In this document: positions 1-6,685 of the stretch, piece by piece | Numbering within the stretch: position 1 is the stretch's first letter | Layout: every line of letters begins with the position of its first letter | Origin: DASVCS01 sp036381495 | Lineage (GTDB): Bacteria; Gemmatimonadota; Gemmatimonadetes; Longimicrobiales; RSA9 | NCBI GenBank assembly: GCA_036381495.1 | Contig: DASVCS010000116.1 | Location: 1-24,709 of the forward strand | DNA: 24,709 bases | Direction of reading: 5' to 3' | Position numbers and translations under genes: made by a program | The notes under the pieces: generated by a model | The model's database searches: none | Told to the model about the DNA's origin: nothing | Seen by the model: only the letters and a program-made list of their open reading frames with translations

Positions 1-198
1 CAGCACCCGCCCGTGCACCACGTGCGCGCTCGGATAGCTCCCGTGCCGCTCCAGGCCCCGCTCGATCGTCTCCCGCGCTCGCTCCAGATCGCCCGCCTTC
101 CGGTACGCCTCCGCCAGATGCGTGAAGATGCGCCCATCGGGATTCGCGGAGTAAAGAGCTTCCAGCTTCGCAATCTCGTCGCGCTGGGACTCGGTCAT
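1..198 (-). CDS. TPR-repeat protein, N-terminal part (cut by window edge)
   Basis: The 66 visible codons open with MTESQRDEIAKLEALYSANP and continue as paired amphipathic helices with TPR-like spacing (IFTHLAEAYRKAGDLERARETI is one unit, residues about 24-44). TPR proteins are protein-interaction scaffolds, and no specific job can be assigned from this fragment. The ATG at 198-196 has a GGAG six bases upstream. The reading frame runs off the left edge, so the 3' end and full length are unknown. It is divergent from the parvulin gene at 396 and has its own promoter at 247-276 with a palindrome over it. Confidence is high that this is a coding 5' end and low for function. Confidence 0.8.
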   Translation of the reverse strand, partial: MTESQRDEIAKLEALYSANPDGRIFTHLAEAYRKAGDLERARETIERGLERHGSYPSAHVVHGRVL

Positions 199-246
199 GG
201 CCTGCTCCACGGAGCTGCTGCGGCAAGGTTGTCGGGCGAGGTTCGG

Positions 247-276
247 AACATAGAGACACGGGCGCGCCCGTGTCAA
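247..276 (-). promoter_or_regulatory. Promoter of the leftward TPR gene
   Basis: On the minus strand, TTGACA (276-271) is followed after 18 nt by TATGTT (252-247). The expected start near 240 would give a leader of about 42 nt before the ATG at 198. The -35 matches the sigma-70 consensus exactly. The -10 follows the TAnnTT form seen at five other places in this window. Confidence 0.6.
255..274. promoter_or_regulatory. Perfect 20-bp palindrome over the promoter; candidate operator
   Basis: GACACGGGCGCGCCCGTGTC reads the same on both strands with no mismatch and no spacer. It covers four bases of the -35 box and most of the spacer of the leftward promoter, the usual placement for a dimeric repressor. 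The regulator is unknown, and I do not recognise the motif as a LexA, NrdR or CIRCE site. Confidence 0.45.
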
Positions 277-317
277 CGCGGTCGCGCCCGATACCGGGAA
301 CCCCGCACCGGGTCTCG

Positions 318-354
318 GGTTGAAAGTACCACCGAGGGCGGTTAATTTTCAACC
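318..354 (+). repeat. Inverted repeat across the parvulin promoter
   Basis: GGTTGAAA (318-325) and TTTCAACC (347-354) are exact reverse complements separated by 21 nt. The left arm contains the -35 and the right arm overlaps the end of the -10 and the expected transcription start. It could be a bipartite operator, or a coincidence of AT-rich promoter sequence. Confidence 0.35.
320..348 (+). promoter_or_regulatory. Promoter of the parvulin gene
   Basis: TTGAAA (320-325), a 17-nt spacer, then TAATTT (343-348). The start is expected around 355, giving a leader of about 40 nt before the ATG at 396. This stretch is locally AT-rich against a GC-rich background. Confidence 0.55.
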
Positions 355-395
355 TTTGTTCGGGTGTCCCTTCAGTCGCCGGGAGTGCTAGTCCC

Positions 396-2207
396 ATGAT
401 GCGAACGATGCGTGAGAACACGAAGTGGATCATGCTGATCACGGCACTGGCCTTCGTGGGTCTCATGGTCTTCCAGTGGGGGATGGATCTGACGGGCCGC
501 AGCAGTGCGCAGATGAGCGGCGGCCGCATCGGCAGCATCGACGGCGACCCCGTCAGCTATCAGGAGTTCCTCGCGGTCTACCGCAACCTCTACGATCAGC
601 AGCAGGTCTTGCAGAAAGAGCCGATCGGCACGGCGCAGAACCGCGAGATCGAGCAGGCGGCATGGGACCAGTTGGTGATGGATCGTCTGATCGCGCGTGA
701 GATCGCGCGCCGGGACCTGGACGCGACCGATGCCGAGGTGCGGGCCGCGGCTCGCGCCGTGCCGCCGCCCGAGTTCCAGAGCAACCCGATGTTCCAGACC
801 GACGGGCGGTTCGACCCGAACAAGTACTACCAATTCCTGGCATCGCCGGCGGCGGGGAACCAGCTCCTGTTGCAGCTCGAGGCGTATTACCGGACGGTGA
901 TCCCGCGCAGCAAGCTGTACCGTCAGGTCACGGCGGGCACGTACCTCTCGGACAGCGAGCTGTGGCGCATCTGGCGGGACCGCAACGAGACGGTGCGGAT
1001 CCGCTACATCTCGATCGACCCGCTCACCACGGTGCCCGACGCGGAGGTCTCGGTCTCGGACGAGGAGATCGCCCGGTTCTACGAGGAGCATCGCGACGAT
1101 CTCCAGCACTCGGGACACGCGTCGGTGCGGTGGGTGGCCGTGGACAAGACGCCCACGGCGGCGGATACGGCCGCGGCGCGCTCCCGCGCGCTCGAGCTCC
1201 GGGCCGAGATCCTGCGCGGCGCGGACTTCGCCGAGGTCGCCCGGCGCGAGTCGGCGGATTCGGTATCGGCGGCCAACGGCGGTGATCTCGGGACGTTCTC
1301 CCGCGGCCAGATGGTGGCCGCCTTCGACGACGCCGTCTGGTCGCTCCCGATCGGCCGCGTCAGCGAGCCGGTCCAGACCAGCTTCGGTTTCCACCTCATC
1401 CGGGTCCAGAGCCGCAAGGGCGATCAGGCGAGCGCCCGTCACATTCTCATCCCGATCGAGCGGACGCCCGCCAGCGAGGACTCGCTCCTGACACGCGTCG
1501 ACTCGCTCGAAGCGCTCGGCGAGACCATGTCGCTCGCCGATGCGGCCGCGTCGTTCGGCCTCCAGGTCCAGACGGTCGACATCGATCCCGACCTCCCCAT
1601 CATCGCCGGGATCGGCCGCATCGATGATGGCGCGGACTGGGCGTTCCACGAGGCGGAGCCGGGCATGGTCAGCCCGATCTTCGAATCGTCCAGCGCCTTC
1701 TACATGCTCGAACTCGTCGAGCGCGTGCCCGCCGGCGTCTACACGCTCGAAGAGGCGACGCCGCAGATCCGGAGCGGACTCGTCATCCGGAAGAAGACCG
1801 AGCGCGCCCGACAGGAGGTCCGCAACCTCATCGACCAGATCCGCAACAGCTCGCTCGAAGAGGCGGCGGCCGCCGCCGGCCTGGAGGTCCACGAGGCGGG
1901 CCCCTTCACCCGGACCTCCTTCGTCCCGGGGATCGGCCGCGCGAATGCGGTCATCGGCACCGCGTTCGGCCTCGAGGATGGCGAGACGAGCGGCCTCGTC
2001 GAAGCGGGCGGCGTCCTCTACGTGATCCAGACCATCGAGCACACGCCCGCCGACCGCGCCAAGTTCGACGAGCAGAAGGCGACGCTCCGCACCACGCTCG
2101 CCGCCGCCGCGCAGCAGGCACGGTGGAACCAGTTCCTCGCCAATTTGCGTGAAAATGCGGACATCGTCGACAACCGCGAGCAAGTCCTGAACGCCGCCGG
2201 CGCGTAA
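396..2207 (+). CDS. Membrane-anchored parvulin-type peptidyl-prolyl isomerase (PpiD/SurA-like)
   Basis: The 603-residue protein has a short charged N terminus and one membrane segment (about residues 11-28), placing the rest in the periplasm. A SurA-type N-terminal chaperone region spans about 45-200 (GRIGSIDGDPVSYQEFLAVY at its start). A PpiC rotamase domain lies at about 241-340, with the characteristic GADFAEVARRESAD, GGDLGTF and SFGFHLIRVQS segments. After it, ASARHILIPI begins a second, degenerate parvulin-like stretch. This architecture is that of PpiD, which helps fold newly secreted proteins at the inner-membrane outer face. Start: two ATGs at 396 and 399, with GGGAG at 381-385; I take the first. 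It is monocistronic between its own promoter and the hairpin at 2241-2276. PpiD versus another SurA_N-containing rotamase cannot be settled from sequence alone. Confidence 0.85.
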   Translation: MMRTMRENTKWIMLITALAFVGLMVFQWGMDLTGRSSAQMSGGRIGSIDGDPVSYQEFLAVYRNLYDQQQVLQKEPIGTAQNREIEQAAWDQLVMDRLIAREIARRDLDATDAEVRAAARAVPPPEFQSNPMFQTDGRFDPNKYYQFLASPAAGNQLLLQLEAYYRTVIPRSKLYRQVTAGTYLSDSELWRIWRDRNETVRIRYISIDPLTTVPDAEVSVSDEEIARFYEEHRDDLQHSGHASVRWVAVDKTPTAADTAAARSRALELRAEILRGADFAEVARRESADSVSAANGGDLGTFSRGQMVAAFDDAVWSLPIGRVSEPVQTSFGFHLIRVQSRKGDQASARHILIPIERTPASEDSLLTRVDSLEALGETMSLADAAASFGLQVQTVDIDPDLPIIAGIGRIDDGADWAFHEAEPGMVSPIFESSSAFYMLELVERVPAGVYTLEEATPQIRSGLVIRKKTERARQEVRNLIDQIRNSSLEEAAAAAGLEVHEAGPFTRTSFVPGIGRANAVIGTAFGLEDGETSGLVEAGGVLYVIQTIEHTPADRAKFDEQKATLRTTLAAAAQQARWNQFLANLRENADIVDNREQVLNAAGA

Positions 2208-2240
2208 CCTCGCGGTCGGGACCGACCGCTCGAACGATGA

Positions 2241-2276
2241 ACGACCCCCGGCACCTTAGACGGTGCCGGGGGTCGT
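2241..2276. terminator. Strong hairpin terminator, probably bidirectional
   Basis: A perfect 15-bp stem (2241-2255 with 2262-2276) closes a six-base loop, TTAGAC. On the plus strand it is followed by TTCATCG, so the T-tract is short. It sits 33 nt after the parvulin stop and between convergent genes, and may also stop leftward transcription coming through tatA. Confidence 0.8.
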
Positions 2277-2320
2277 TTCATCGTGTCGTTCGACGATCAC
2301 GCCAGCCGAGCGGGCGACCG

Positions 2321-2344
2321 CCGGCCGGGCGCGCCCGGGGCCGG
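2321..2344 (-). terminator. GC-rich palindromic hairpin just downstream of tatA
   Basis: A 14-bp perfect palindrome (2325-2338, CCGGGCG/CGCCCGG) is flanked by CCGG on both sides (2321-2324 and 2341-2344), with a two-base bulge. It begins 13 nt past the tatA stop in the direction of transcription. No T-run follows, so it could be a U-less terminator, an RNA-stabilising hairpin, or chance in GC-rich DNA. Confidence 0.35.
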
Positions 2345-2357
2345 ACTCACGCCGGGA

Positions 2358-2639
2358 TCAGGCGCCGGACGCCGCGTCCTTCTGTTCCGACTCCTTCGCC
2401 GCCGAAGCCTGCGCCGCGCCCCCGCTCGCCGCCTCCGACGATGACGCCGGCTTCAACTCCTTCTTCTCGTCGTGGGAGGTCAGCAGCTCGGAACGGATGT
2501 CCGTCACCGACCGCTTGAACTCCCGGATCCCCTTCCCGAGCGCGCCGCCCAGCTCAGGGAGCCGCCGGGGCCCGAACACGAGCAGGAGGCCGAGCAGGAT
2601 GAGGAAGACCTCCCATATCCCAAGGCCGCTGAATGGCAT
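2358..2639 (-). CDS. tatA: Twin-arginine translocase subunit TatA
   Basis: A 93-residue protein with a short N-terminal membrane helix (about residues 5-22), the FGP hinge (FGPRRLPELG, about 22-31), and an amphipathic helix GGALGKGIREFKRS (about 31-44). A charged, Ala/Ser-rich disordered tail follows. These are the defining TatA/TatB-family features. TatA oligomerises to form the passage for folded, twin-arginine-tagged proteins recruited by TatC, which lies 10 kb away at 12421-13212. The FGPxRLPE pattern and short length favour TatA over TatB. GGAG seven bases before the ATG fixes the start. It is last in the leftward gene run, 21 nt after the DUF4321-like gene. Confidence 0.92.
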   Translation of the reverse strand: MPFSGLGIWEVFLILLGLLLVFGPRRLPELGGALGKGIREFKRSVTDIRSELLTSHDEKKELKPASSSEAASGGAAQASAAKESEQKDAASGA

Positions 2640-2660
2640 GGCTTTGCTCCGCGTTGAGTT

Positions 2661-2936
2661 CTACAGCCACGAACGCACGACCAGGGCGACCAGCAGGATG
2701 CCGACCAGACTGAGCGCGTTCAGATTGATCGTCAGTGGTCCGATCACGAATGCGACCGCTATGAGGTCGATCCCGAGAGGACCGAACGAGGCGGAGACCG
2801 TCGTGGTCAGGAACTTCCGGGCCGCGCTCTCCGGCATGTACAGGGTGGCCAGCTTCGTAAAGAGCGCTCCCAGGAAGAGCCCGACGACGACCGCCCAAGC
2901 CATGCGTCCCAAACTGCGCCGCCGTGCGCCGATCAT
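2661..2936 (-). CDS. Small two-helix membrane protein, DUF4321-like
   Basis: The 91-residue protein has a membrane helix at about residues 12-30 and a second hydrophobic stretch at about 57-90, with a soluble segment between. The ending LGIDLIAVAFVIGPLTINLN then ALSLVGILLVALVVRSW resembles the C-terminal pattern of DUF4321 proteins, as I remember the family. The function of that family is not known. The ATG at 2936 and an internal ATG at residue 12 (2903, preceded by GGGACGC) are both possible starts. It lies between the polyprenyl synthase (33 nt upstream) and tatA (21 nt downstream), suggesting a shared transcript. The DUF assignment is from memory and only moderately certain. Confidence 0.65.
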   Translation of the reverse strand: MIGARRRSLGRMAWAVVVGLFLGALFTKLATLYMPESAARKFLTTTVSASFGPLGIDLIAVAFVIGPLTINLNALSLVGILLVALVVRSWL

Positions 2937-2969
2937 CGTACATCCACACCTGTTCGAGGTTCCATGCGG

Positions 2970-3956
2970 CTAACGCCGCCGGTCCATGACGTACGCAATT
3001 GCATCTCGCAACGAATCGGTCGCTTCGCCGGCCGGCAGCATCGCCAGCGCCGCCTCCGCTTCGGCACCGAAGTCGAGCGCGCGCCGGCGCGCGGCTTCGA
3101 GGCCGCCGTTCTCGCGGACGAGCTGGACGACCCGGGCGATGCCGTCATCGGTCGGCTCCGGGTCGGCGAAGAACTCCTCGACCTCGCGGCGTTCCTGCGG
3201 ACCCATCTCGGCCAGCGCCGCAATGAGCGGGAGCGTGACCTTGTGCTCCCGGAGGTCGTGGCCGGACGGCTTCCCCGTGACGGCCTCCGTCTCGGTGTAG
3301 TCGAGCAGGTCGTCGACGACCTGGAACGCCATGCCGAGCCGGTGCCCGTAACGGGCGAGGGTCTCGCGATGGACTTCCGCACCGAGGAGCGCGCCCAATT
3401 CGCAGGCGGCCGACATGAGCGATGCGGTCTTGCACGAGATGAGCCGGTAGTATTCCGACTCGGTGTAGTGCAGTGCGTCACACGAGACGAGCTGCCGCAT
3501 CTCGCCCACGCTCATCTCGTTGGCGGCGCGGGAGAGGACGCGGATCAGCTCGACGCGGCCGAGCGCGGCCAGCTCGCTCATCGAGCGGCTGTAGAGGTAG
3601 TCGCCCATGATGATCGCGGTCTGATGGTTCCAGAGCGCGTTCACGGTGGGCATCCCGCGCCGCAGGACGGAGTGGTCCACGGCGTCGTCGTGCACGAGCG
3701 TGGCGAGGTGGACGAGCTCGACGATCGCGGCGAGCGTCACCGCTTCCCGCCGTGGCGGGGCCGCGACCTGATTCGAGAGCAGCAGCAGTGTCGGCCGGAA
3801 CAGTTTTCCGCGGGCCATCAACAGGTAGTCGTTGACTTCATCGATGGCGCGAAAATCGGAGAGCACGATCCGGCGAAGTTCTTCGACGACGCCTTCCAGC
3901 CGCTTCCGTAAGGGTTTCTGTATCAGCGCGAGCCGCGGCAGCGCCGTGCGAAGCAT
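2970..3956 (-). CDS. Long-chain trans-polyprenyl diphosphate synthase
   Basis: This enzyme condenses isopentenyl diphosphate units onto an allylic diphosphate to make the side chain of menaquinone/ubiquinone or a similar lipid. The 328-residue product has GKLFRPTLLLL (residues about 50-60), the first aspartate-rich motif LVHDDAVD (DD90-D94) and the second, VVDDLLD (DD215-D219). These coordinate Mg-diphosphate in all trans-isoprenyl synthases. SCKTASLMSAACELGALLG (about 174-193) matches the region before the second motif. Product length (C35, C40 or longer) cannot be read reliably. The frame stays open upstream into the TPR gene, but the homologous part begins at MLRTALPRL and GGGAA precedes this ATG, so 3956 is chosen. 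It has its own promoter at 3997-4025. Confidence 0.9.
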   Translation of the reverse strand: MLRTALPRLALIQKPLRKRLEGVVEELRRIVLSDFRAIDEVNDYLLMARGKLFRPTLLLLSNQVAAPPRREAVTLAAIVELVHLATLVHDDAVDHSVLRRGMPTVNALWNHQTAIIMGDYLYSRSMSELAALGRVELIRVLSRAANEMSVGEMRQLVSCDALHYTESEYYRLISCKTASLMSAACELGALLGAEVHRETLARYGHRLGMAFQVVDDLLDYTETEAVTGKPSGHDLREHKVTLPLIAALAEMGPQERREVEEFFADPEPTDDGIARVVQLVRENGGLEAARRRALDFGAEAEAALAMLPAGEATDSLRDAIAYVMDRRR

Positions 3957-3996
3957 CGACTTCCCGTCGGTTTCCAGGTCGGATGTAAACGTGAGA

Positions 3997-4025
3997 AAGC
4001 TACGCGGCGGCCGACGGGTTGTCAA
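3997..4025 (-). promoter_or_regulatory. Promoter of the polyprenyl synthase gene
   Basis: TTGACA (4025-4020) overlaps the stop codon of the upstream TPR gene. After 17 nt comes TAGCTT (4002-3997). The start would fall near 3990, leaving a leader of about 34 nt. It probably gives the synthase, DUF4321-like gene and tatA expression independent of the hut genes. Confidence 0.6.
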
Positions 4026-5701
4026 AGCCCGGCGAGCCGGCTCGCCACATCGCGGAAGCCGGCGTCGAGGGCGGCCACGCGGCGGTACGAGTCGCGGGCG
4101 TCCTCCGTGCGGCCGAGTTCTTCGTGGCACCGGCCGAGGTGGTAGTAGACGCCGAGCAGCTCCAGCTCGTCGTCGTGGGGGAGGCGCAGCGCGCGGCGGA
4201 GGATCCGCTCCGCGACGGCGTAGTCCCCCTTTTCGATGAAGCATTGCCCGAGTTCCTCGTAGATCTTCAACTGGTGCTCGCTCGCGCCGAGCGCGGTGCG
4301 GAACTCGGCGATCGCCTCGTCGATCAGCCCCATCTCCTTGAAGGCCAGTCCGAGGTCGTAGTGGCTCGATGCGTCTTCCGCGCCCACTTGCGCCGTGCTC
4401 TGCGCGCGGAACTGCGCCAGCAACGCGGCCAGGTCGCCGTCATCGTCGGCCGCCGTCTCCTCGTCGGCCGCCGTCTCCTCGTCGCCATCCCAGACGAGCG
4501 AGCCGAGGTCGACGTACGCGGCCGGCGCCGCCTCCTCCGGCGCCGGGTCGGATGACTCGACCGAGGCGCCGTTGACCGAGAGGTCCAGCAGCGAATCGAG
4601 GTCGAGCGGAGGCGGCGCCTCGTCGTCATCGGCGGAATCCTCGTCGTCCGGCGCGCCTGCATCGGCTGCGGGCGTGGTCTCGTTCTCGATCGTGGCGTCG
4701 GGTTCGGCGAGCGCCGTACCCTCGAAGCCGGCGAGCCGCGGGATCGAGTCGAGATCGAGATCCAACGGTTCCGGGATGTGATCGATCGGCCCGGCGGCCG
4801 CGGGTTCATCCGCGTGCTCCGGCTCCCGGGGCGCACCGAGGTCGAGGAGTGGCAGCGGCCCACCGATCTCGACGTCGTCGCCCTCGGCGGGGGCTCTCGG
4901 CCGGGGTGCCGCGCCTGGCGGGTGCGACTCGGCCGGCTCCGCTCCGGGTGCGGAGGGATTCGGTGCGTGGAGCGCGGCCCCGGCGCGGGGTGCGTCCGTC
5001 GTTTCGCTCTCGAGTCCCGGCAGTGCCGTGGCGCCAGGGCGCGCACCGTCCGTCGATGGGGGGCGCGGCGCGCGGCCGGCCGCGAGCGGCTCGGCATCGG
5101 GGTCGAGCTCGAGAATCGCCTCCTTGACCACCTGGGCGCGGTCGGTCCGGCCGGCCTCCAGGTACAGGGTGTAGGCGCGGGACAACTCCTCGACGGCGCG
5201 GTCGGTCTCTCCATGCGTCCGCAGATGTCCCGCGAGCAGTTCGAGGACCTCGGGGTCGTCGGTGAGCCGCGCGAGTTCTTCGAGCGCCTCGAACGCCGCC
5301 TCCTGCGCGCCCGCCCGCAGCTTCAGCTCCGCGTATTCGCTGAACCACCGTCGCGCATCGGTCAGGAAACCCTGCGCGGCGCTCAGCCGGCCGAGCTTGC
5401 GGTAGAGGTCCTCGCGCTGTGGGACGTGGCGCAGTGCCTTGTTGCAGAGCGCGATGGCGTTGTTGTACAGGCCGGCTTCGGCGTACTGGTCGGCCGCGCG
5501 TTCGTAGCAGCGCACGGCCTCGGCCTGATGCCCGAGCCGCAGGTGGAGGTCGCCGATCCGGTTGAGCAGACCGAGTTCGATGTCGCCGCCACCCTCTTCC
5601 GCGATGCGGATCACCTGCTCGTAGGCCTGGATCGCCCGCGACCATTCCTCCTTCTGCTCGTGGAGCCGAGCCTGTTCCTTCAGTTTGCTGATCGACTTCA
5701 T
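4022..5701 (-). CDS. TPR protein with long acidic, proline-rich central linker
   Basis: About 559 residues in three parts. The N-terminal 200 residues are tandem TPR units, for example WSRAIQAYEQVIRIAEEGG, AEAVRCYERAADQYAEAGLY and NNAIALCNKALRHVPQREDL. A low-complexity linker rich in Ala, Pro, Asp and Glu (about 205-435) follows and contains an 18-bp tandem duplication. The C-terminal 120 residues carry more TPRs (SSHYDLGLAFKEMGLIDEAI and YAVAERILRRALRLP). There is no signal peptide or membrane segment, so it is probably a cytoplasmic scaffold. Its partner is unknown. The ATG at 5701 shares its A with the TGA of ftcD; a GTG directly before it (5704) is an alternative start. The coupling to ftcD is physical and does not by itself imply a role in histidine breakdown. 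Confidence 0.85.
   Translation of the reverse strand: MKSISKLKEQARLHEQKEEWSRAIQAYEQVIRIAEEGGGDIELGLLNRIGDLHLRLGHQAEAVRCYERAADQYAEAGLYNNAIALCNKALRHVPQREDLYRKLGRLSAAQGFLTDARRWFSEYAELKLRAGAQEAAFEALEELARLTDDPEVLELLAGHLRTHGETDRAVEELSRAYTLYLEAGRTDRAQVVKEAILELDPDAEPLAAGRAPRPPSTDGARPGATALPGLESETTDAPRAGAALHAPNPSAPGAEPAESHPPGAAPRPRAPAEGDDVEIGGPLPLLDLGAPREPEHADEPAAAGPIDHIPEPLDLDLDSIPRLAGFEGTALAEPDATIENETTPAADAGAPDDEDSADDDEAPPPLDLDSLLDLSVNGASVESSDPAPEEAAPAAYVDLGSLVWDGDEETAADEETAADDDGDLAALLAQFRAQSTAQVGAEDASSHYDLGLAFKEMGLIDEAIAEFRTALGASEHQLKIYEELGQCFIEKGDYAVAERILRRALRLPHDDELELLGVYYHLGRCHEELGRTEDARDSYRRVAALDAGFRDVASRLAGL
4445..4480 (-). repeat. 18-bp tandem duplication in the TPR-gene linker
   Basis: Two exact copies of GTCGGCCGCCGTCTCCTC on the plus strand (4445-4462 and 4463-4480) encode a repeated DEETAA hexapeptide in the acidic linker. 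The unit is in frame, so copy-number change would lengthen or shorten the linker without breaking the gene. Confidence 0.85.
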
Positions 5702-6645
5702 CACTTCCGCGGGTTCGCGGACTCGTTGCGCAGCGCGACGTGTTCCAGCAAGCGCCGCGAGAGCAGGCGCGCGCCCGCCGCTTCCGACAGCGAGAGTCGC
5801 TGGGCGGCGGCGGGGAACACCAGCTCATCGGGCACCATCCCGATCACTTCGGTCTCGACCACGTGGCCGCCGTAGGTGGCGGCGAGCGCCTCGATCCGCT
5901 CGAACACCGCGAGCGGTGTGACACGCTGCGGGTCTTCGAGGTTCATCGAGACTTGGAGCAGCCCCCGACTGGGGAGCGCGAACGCGAGCGCGCGGAGTCC
6001 GGGGAACCCACCGTCGCGCTCGCGGATCGCGGCCGCAATGCTCGAGGCCTGCGGCAGCGTGATCCCGGTCAGGCAGACGTTCCACGCGAGCAGGACGGGG
6101 CGCGCGCCGACGCACGTCGCGCCCGCAGTCGGGTGTGCACCGGCGTGCGGCCACTCGGGTGGCAACAGGTCGGGCGCCCGCTCGGGCGGCCACGCCTCGC
6201 GCAGCGCCTCGAACCCTCCGCGTCGCAGCTCGGCGAGGCGGCGGCCCGGCGGGTCGGAGGCCTCACCGTAGAAGTAGACCGGGATGCCGACGTCCTCCGC
6301 CAGGATCTGGCCGACGTTCCGGGCGGACCGCCGAGCGTCCTCCATCGTGAGACCGACCAGGGGGACGAAGGGGAGCACATCGAGTGCGCCGATCCGCGGG
6401 TGCACGCCCCGGTGGCGCCGGAGGTCGATTCTCTCGATTGCGATGCGGGCGGCCGCCACGGCCGCGCGTTCCACGACCGCCGGCGCGCCGACGAACGTCA
6501 CGACGGAACGGTTGTGGTCCGGATCGGCCGACCAGTCGAGGATATCGGCGCCCGCCCCCGCGGCGGCCGAAACAATGGCCCGAACCAGATCCAGGTCCCG
6601 TCCTTCGCTGAAGTTCGGCACCGCCTCCAGAACGCTGCCGCTCAT
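5701..6645 (-). CDS. ftcD: Glutamate formimidoyltransferase
   Basis: It transfers the formimino group from N-formimino-L-glutamate to tetrahydrofolate, the last step of the four-step histidine degradation route. The 314-residue protein has VPNFSEG (residues 9-15), DPDHNRSVVTFVG (41-53) and RRHRGVHPRIGALDV. His82 in the last motif falls at the same number as the catalytic His82 of mammalian FTCD. PVYFYGEA and LLAWNVCLTG are also typical. The length covers only the transferase half, with no cyclodeaminase domain, so a separate cyclodeaminase is needed. It lies 40 nt after hutI, in a gap holding a promoter-like sequence, and overlaps the TPR gene's start. Confidence 0.93.
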   Translation of the reverse strand: MSGSVLEAVPNFSEGRDLDLVRAIVSAAAGAGADILDWSADPDHNRSVVTFVGAPAVVERAAVAAARIAIERIDLRRHRGVHPRIGALDVLPFVPLVGLTMEDARRSARNVGQILAEDVGIPVYFYGEASDPPGRRLAELRRGGFEALREAWPPERAPDLLPPEWPHAGAHPTAGATCVGARPVLLAWNVCLTGITLPQASSIAAAIRERDGGFPGLRALAFALPSRGLLQVSMNLEDPQRVTPLAVFERIEALAATYGGHVVETEVIGMVPDELVFPAAAQRLSLSEAAGARLLSRRLLEHVALRNESANPRK

Positions 6646-6652
6646 TTCAGGG

Positions 6653-6681
6653 AATGTAGAGTCGGGCGCCCGAGTTTACAA
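6653..6681 (-). promoter_or_regulatory. Possible internal promoter for ftcD
   Basis: TTGTAA (6681-6676), 17 nt, then TACATT (6658-6653). Only seven bases separate the -10 from the ftcD ATG at 6645, so the predicted start is at or next to the start codon (leaderless or nearly so). It lies in the short hutI-ftcD gap. Each box matches consensus at four of six positions. Confidence 0.4.
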
Positions 6682-6685
6682 GCGC

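Noticed and set aside
199..395. A small plus-strand gene overlapping the divergent intergenic region (open frame from about 13 to 345)
   Set aside because: It runs antisense through the TPR gene start and both promoter regions, and its translation is Arg-rich with no family resemblance.
372..2183. A 603-codon open frame on the minus strand opposite the parvulin gene, and similar long antisense frames such as 6284-8125 (+), 8122-9603 (+) and 16602-18269 (+)
   Set aside because: In GC-rich DNA the frames opposite real genes stay open. Their translations are Arg/Pro/Ala-rich without recognisable domains, and the opposite strand carries well-conserved families.
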